64,000 nucleotides of DNA. Origin: Tectiglobus sp965224045 (GTDB lineage Bacteria > Pseudomonadota > Alphaproteobacteria > Rhizobiales > Hyphomicrobiaceae). The translations under genes were made by a program, and so were the position numbers. Positions 62,663 to 64,000 of this stretch are shown piece after piece. The notes beneath the pieces are model-generated. The model was given only the letters and a program-made list of their open reading frames with translations. It searched no databases and had not been told where the DNA came from. The stretch spans positions 1 to 64,000 of the forward strand of contig CBDCYD010000001.1 in NCBI GenBank assembly GCA_965224045.1. The letters run 5' to 3'. The first letter of the stretch is position 1; each line of letters opens with the position of its first letter.

Positions 62663-63664
62663 CTAAGTTGCCGGGGCAGGCTCCACAAAAAGTTCGGAAG
62701 AAAGATAGCGGTCGGCATTCGACGGTGCGAACGTGACCACGACCTTGCCGGCCATTTCTTCCCGCACGGCAATCGTGAGCGCTGCGGCGACGTTGGCACC
62801 GGTCGAAATCCCGGCCGGAATGCCCTCGAGTTTCGCCAGCAGGCGCGCGACATCGAATGCCATTTCGTTGGGAACCTTGATCATCTCGTCTATCAGCCCG
62901 ACGTCGAGAACATCCGGCACAAAACCGGCGCCGATTCCCTGGATCTTGTGTGGTCCGGCCTCGCCGCCCGAAATGACGGCGCTGTCGGCAGGTTCAACCC
63001 CGACAACCTGCAGCTCCGGGCGCCTCGGCTTGAGCACGCGTCCGCATCCCGTCAGGGTTCCACCGGTGCCAACGCCTACGACAAGGGCGTCGACATTACC
63101 CCCCGTATCGTTCCAAATTTCCTCTGCCGTCGTGATTTCGTGGACCGCCGGATTGGCCGGATTTTCGAATTGGCTGGGCTGCACCGCACCGGGAATGAGT
63201 TCACACAACTCACGCGCCCTCTCGATCGCGCCCTTCATGCCCTTCTCTGCCGGCGTGAGGTCGAGCCGCGCGCCCATATGTGTCAGCAGGCGGCGGCGCT
63301 CCATCGACATCGATTCCGGCATGATCAGGATGAGATCATAGCCTCTCGCTGCCGCCACGAACGCCAGCGCGATTCCGGTGTTTCCGGAGGTCGGCTCGAT
63401 CAGGACCGACTCGCCGGGCTTGAGCATGCCTTGCGCTTCAAGCGCGTCGATCATCGAAACGCCGATGCGGTCTTTGACGCTGCTCAATGGATTGAAGAAT
63501 TCGAGCTTGAGCAGAATTTCGGCATGGGCATTTGCCTGCCCGCCGAGTTTGGCAAGTCGGATCAGTGGGGTCTGTCCGATGGTTTGCGTGATGTCGTCGT
63601 AAACTCTGCCGCGTCCCCACGTTTGGCCGGACCCGGTACGTCCAACATTCGGTTCATTCGTCAT
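62663..63664 (-). CDS. PLP-dependent cysteine synthase
   Basis: A 333-residue fold-type II PLP enzyme of the cysteine synthase family. The PLP lysine is in FFNPLSSVKDRIGVSM, the substrate loop is EPTSGNTGIALAF, phosphate is bound by GTGGTLTGCGRVLKP, and the serine-type loop SSGAN is present as STGAN. It makes cysteine from O-acetylserine and sulfide. CysK and CysM cannot be separated by sight. The start MTNEPNVGR at 63664 leaves a Gly-rich 25-residue N-terminal extension. It is in line with the MoeB-like gene, a sulfur-handling context. Confidence 0.92.
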   Translation of the reverse strand: MTNEPNVGRTGSGQTWGRGRVYDDITQTIGQTPLIRLAKLGGQANAHAEILLKLEFFNPLSSVKDRIGVSMIDALEAQGMLKPGESVLIEPTSGNTGIALAFVAAARGYDLILIMPESMSMERRRLLTHMGARLDLTPAEKGMKGAIERARELCELIPGAVQPSQFENPANPAVHEITTAEEIWNDTGGNVDALVVGVGTGGTLTGCGRVLKPRRPELQVVGVEPADSAVISGGEAGPHKIQGIGAGFVPDVLDVGLIDEMIKVPNEMAFDVARLLAKLEGIPAGISTGANVAAALTIAVREEMAGKVVVTFAPSNADRYLSSELFVEPAPAT

Positions 63665-63775
63665 CCAAGCACCGCCGCATCTGCGCAAACCAAGTTGCCA
63701 AACCTTATCGGAACTTAACTGATCATTCGCAAGAACGCTGTTGTCGCGTGACCGCGAGGACCTCTCGTCCCCACT

Positions 63776-64000
63776 TTATGTCCGTCCTGTTGAGCCGAAG
63801 CCACCGGCACCTCGCCGGGTGCTGTCGAGGCTCCCTACGATCTTGATGTGCGCCTGCACGACGGGCACGACGACCAGTTGCGCAATACGCTGCCCGCGCT
63901 CAATGACATATGTATCGGAACCGAGATTTACGAGCAGAACTTTAATCTCGCCCCGATAGTCGGCATCGATCGTTCCGGGTGAATTGAGCACGCTGACACC
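63776..64000 (-). CDS. dut: dUTP diphosphatase, 3' end
   Basis: The last 74 codons of dut; the gene runs off the end of the window. The visible motifs are VLNSPGTIDADYRGEIKVLL (motif 3 with the catalytic Asp and Tyr), RGQRIAQLVVVPV (motif 4) and the terminal GAGGFGSTG (motif 5). Motif 5 closes over the active site and marks an intact C-terminus. The enzyme hydrolyses dUTP to dUMP, keeping uracil out of DNA. Confidence 0.95.
   Translation of the reverse strand, partial: GVSVLNSPGTIDADYRGEIKVLLVNLGSDTYVIERGQRIAQLVVVPVVQAHIKIVGSLDSTRRGAGGFGSTGRT

Overview
The window reads as a chromosomal segment of an alphaproteobacterium, most likely of the order Hyphomicrobiales (Rhizobiales). The base composition is GC-rich. 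The lineage-typical blocks are hemC-hemD-Mic60-hemY, tsaD-gpsA-EVE, htpX-rsmB-heparinase-purH, mutS-glnD, murJ with a UspA gene, olsB, and imuA-imuB-dnaE2 behind a GTTC-N7-GTTC SOS box. I cannot name a genus. I found no tRNA, rRNA, CRISPR array or prophage.

Layout. 1-4600: the 3' end of an FAD amino-acid oxidase gene, an aqpZ broken by one extra base, a class III cyclase-TolB-TPR protein, and a repeat-rich gene-poor gap. 4601-11568: a GNAT gene, purH, a heparinase-like gene, rsmB and htpX on the minus strand, with a divergent SDHAF4-like assembly factor. 11763-14587: a TadG-like vWA protein, an extensin-like protein and a PilZ protein. 14837-20706: acs, an ETF-beta methyltransferase homologue, an EVE-domain protein with a repeat-rich basic tail, gpsA and tsaD, all minus. 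20823-26509: hemC, hemD, alphaproteobacterial Mic60 and HemY-N on the plus strand. 26987-32740: a hybrid histidine kinase, olsB, a secreted YHS protein and an OpgC-type membrane protein.

33347-37056 is accessory: a cupin-SDR-SDR operon and a complete IS5-family element sitting in a dispersed palindromic repeat next to glnD. 37069-45850: glnD, mutS, a drug-efflux MFS gene, a SnoaL-like gene, an HbpS-like gene and a DUF169 gene. 46012-52040 is an SOS mutagenesis cassette (imuA, imuB, dnaE2) with a long leader that holds a micro-ORF and a hairpin. 52305-57437: a sulfite-oxidase-like gene, a small secreted protein, and a four-gene catabolic cluster (FAH, alpha/beta hydrolase, SDR, carboxymuconolactone decarboxylase-like). 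57652-64000: murJ, UspA, an MttB-family gene, a MoeB/ThiF enzyme, a cysteine synthase and the 3' end of dut.

How the parts fit: the hem block links tetrapyrrole synthesis to inner-membrane shaping by Mic60. The imu cassette is the error-prone repair branch of the SOS response. acs, the ETF methyltransferase and the SDHAF4 homologue touch carbon flow and respiration. olsB, opgC, murJ and the extensin-like and TadG genes concern the cell envelope. The least explained features are two families of dispersed palindromes (one copy hit by the IS5 element, one copy inside the SOS leader), the SOS-leader micro-ORF, the zinc-cysteine-less MoeB homologue and the uncharacterised catabolic clusters.
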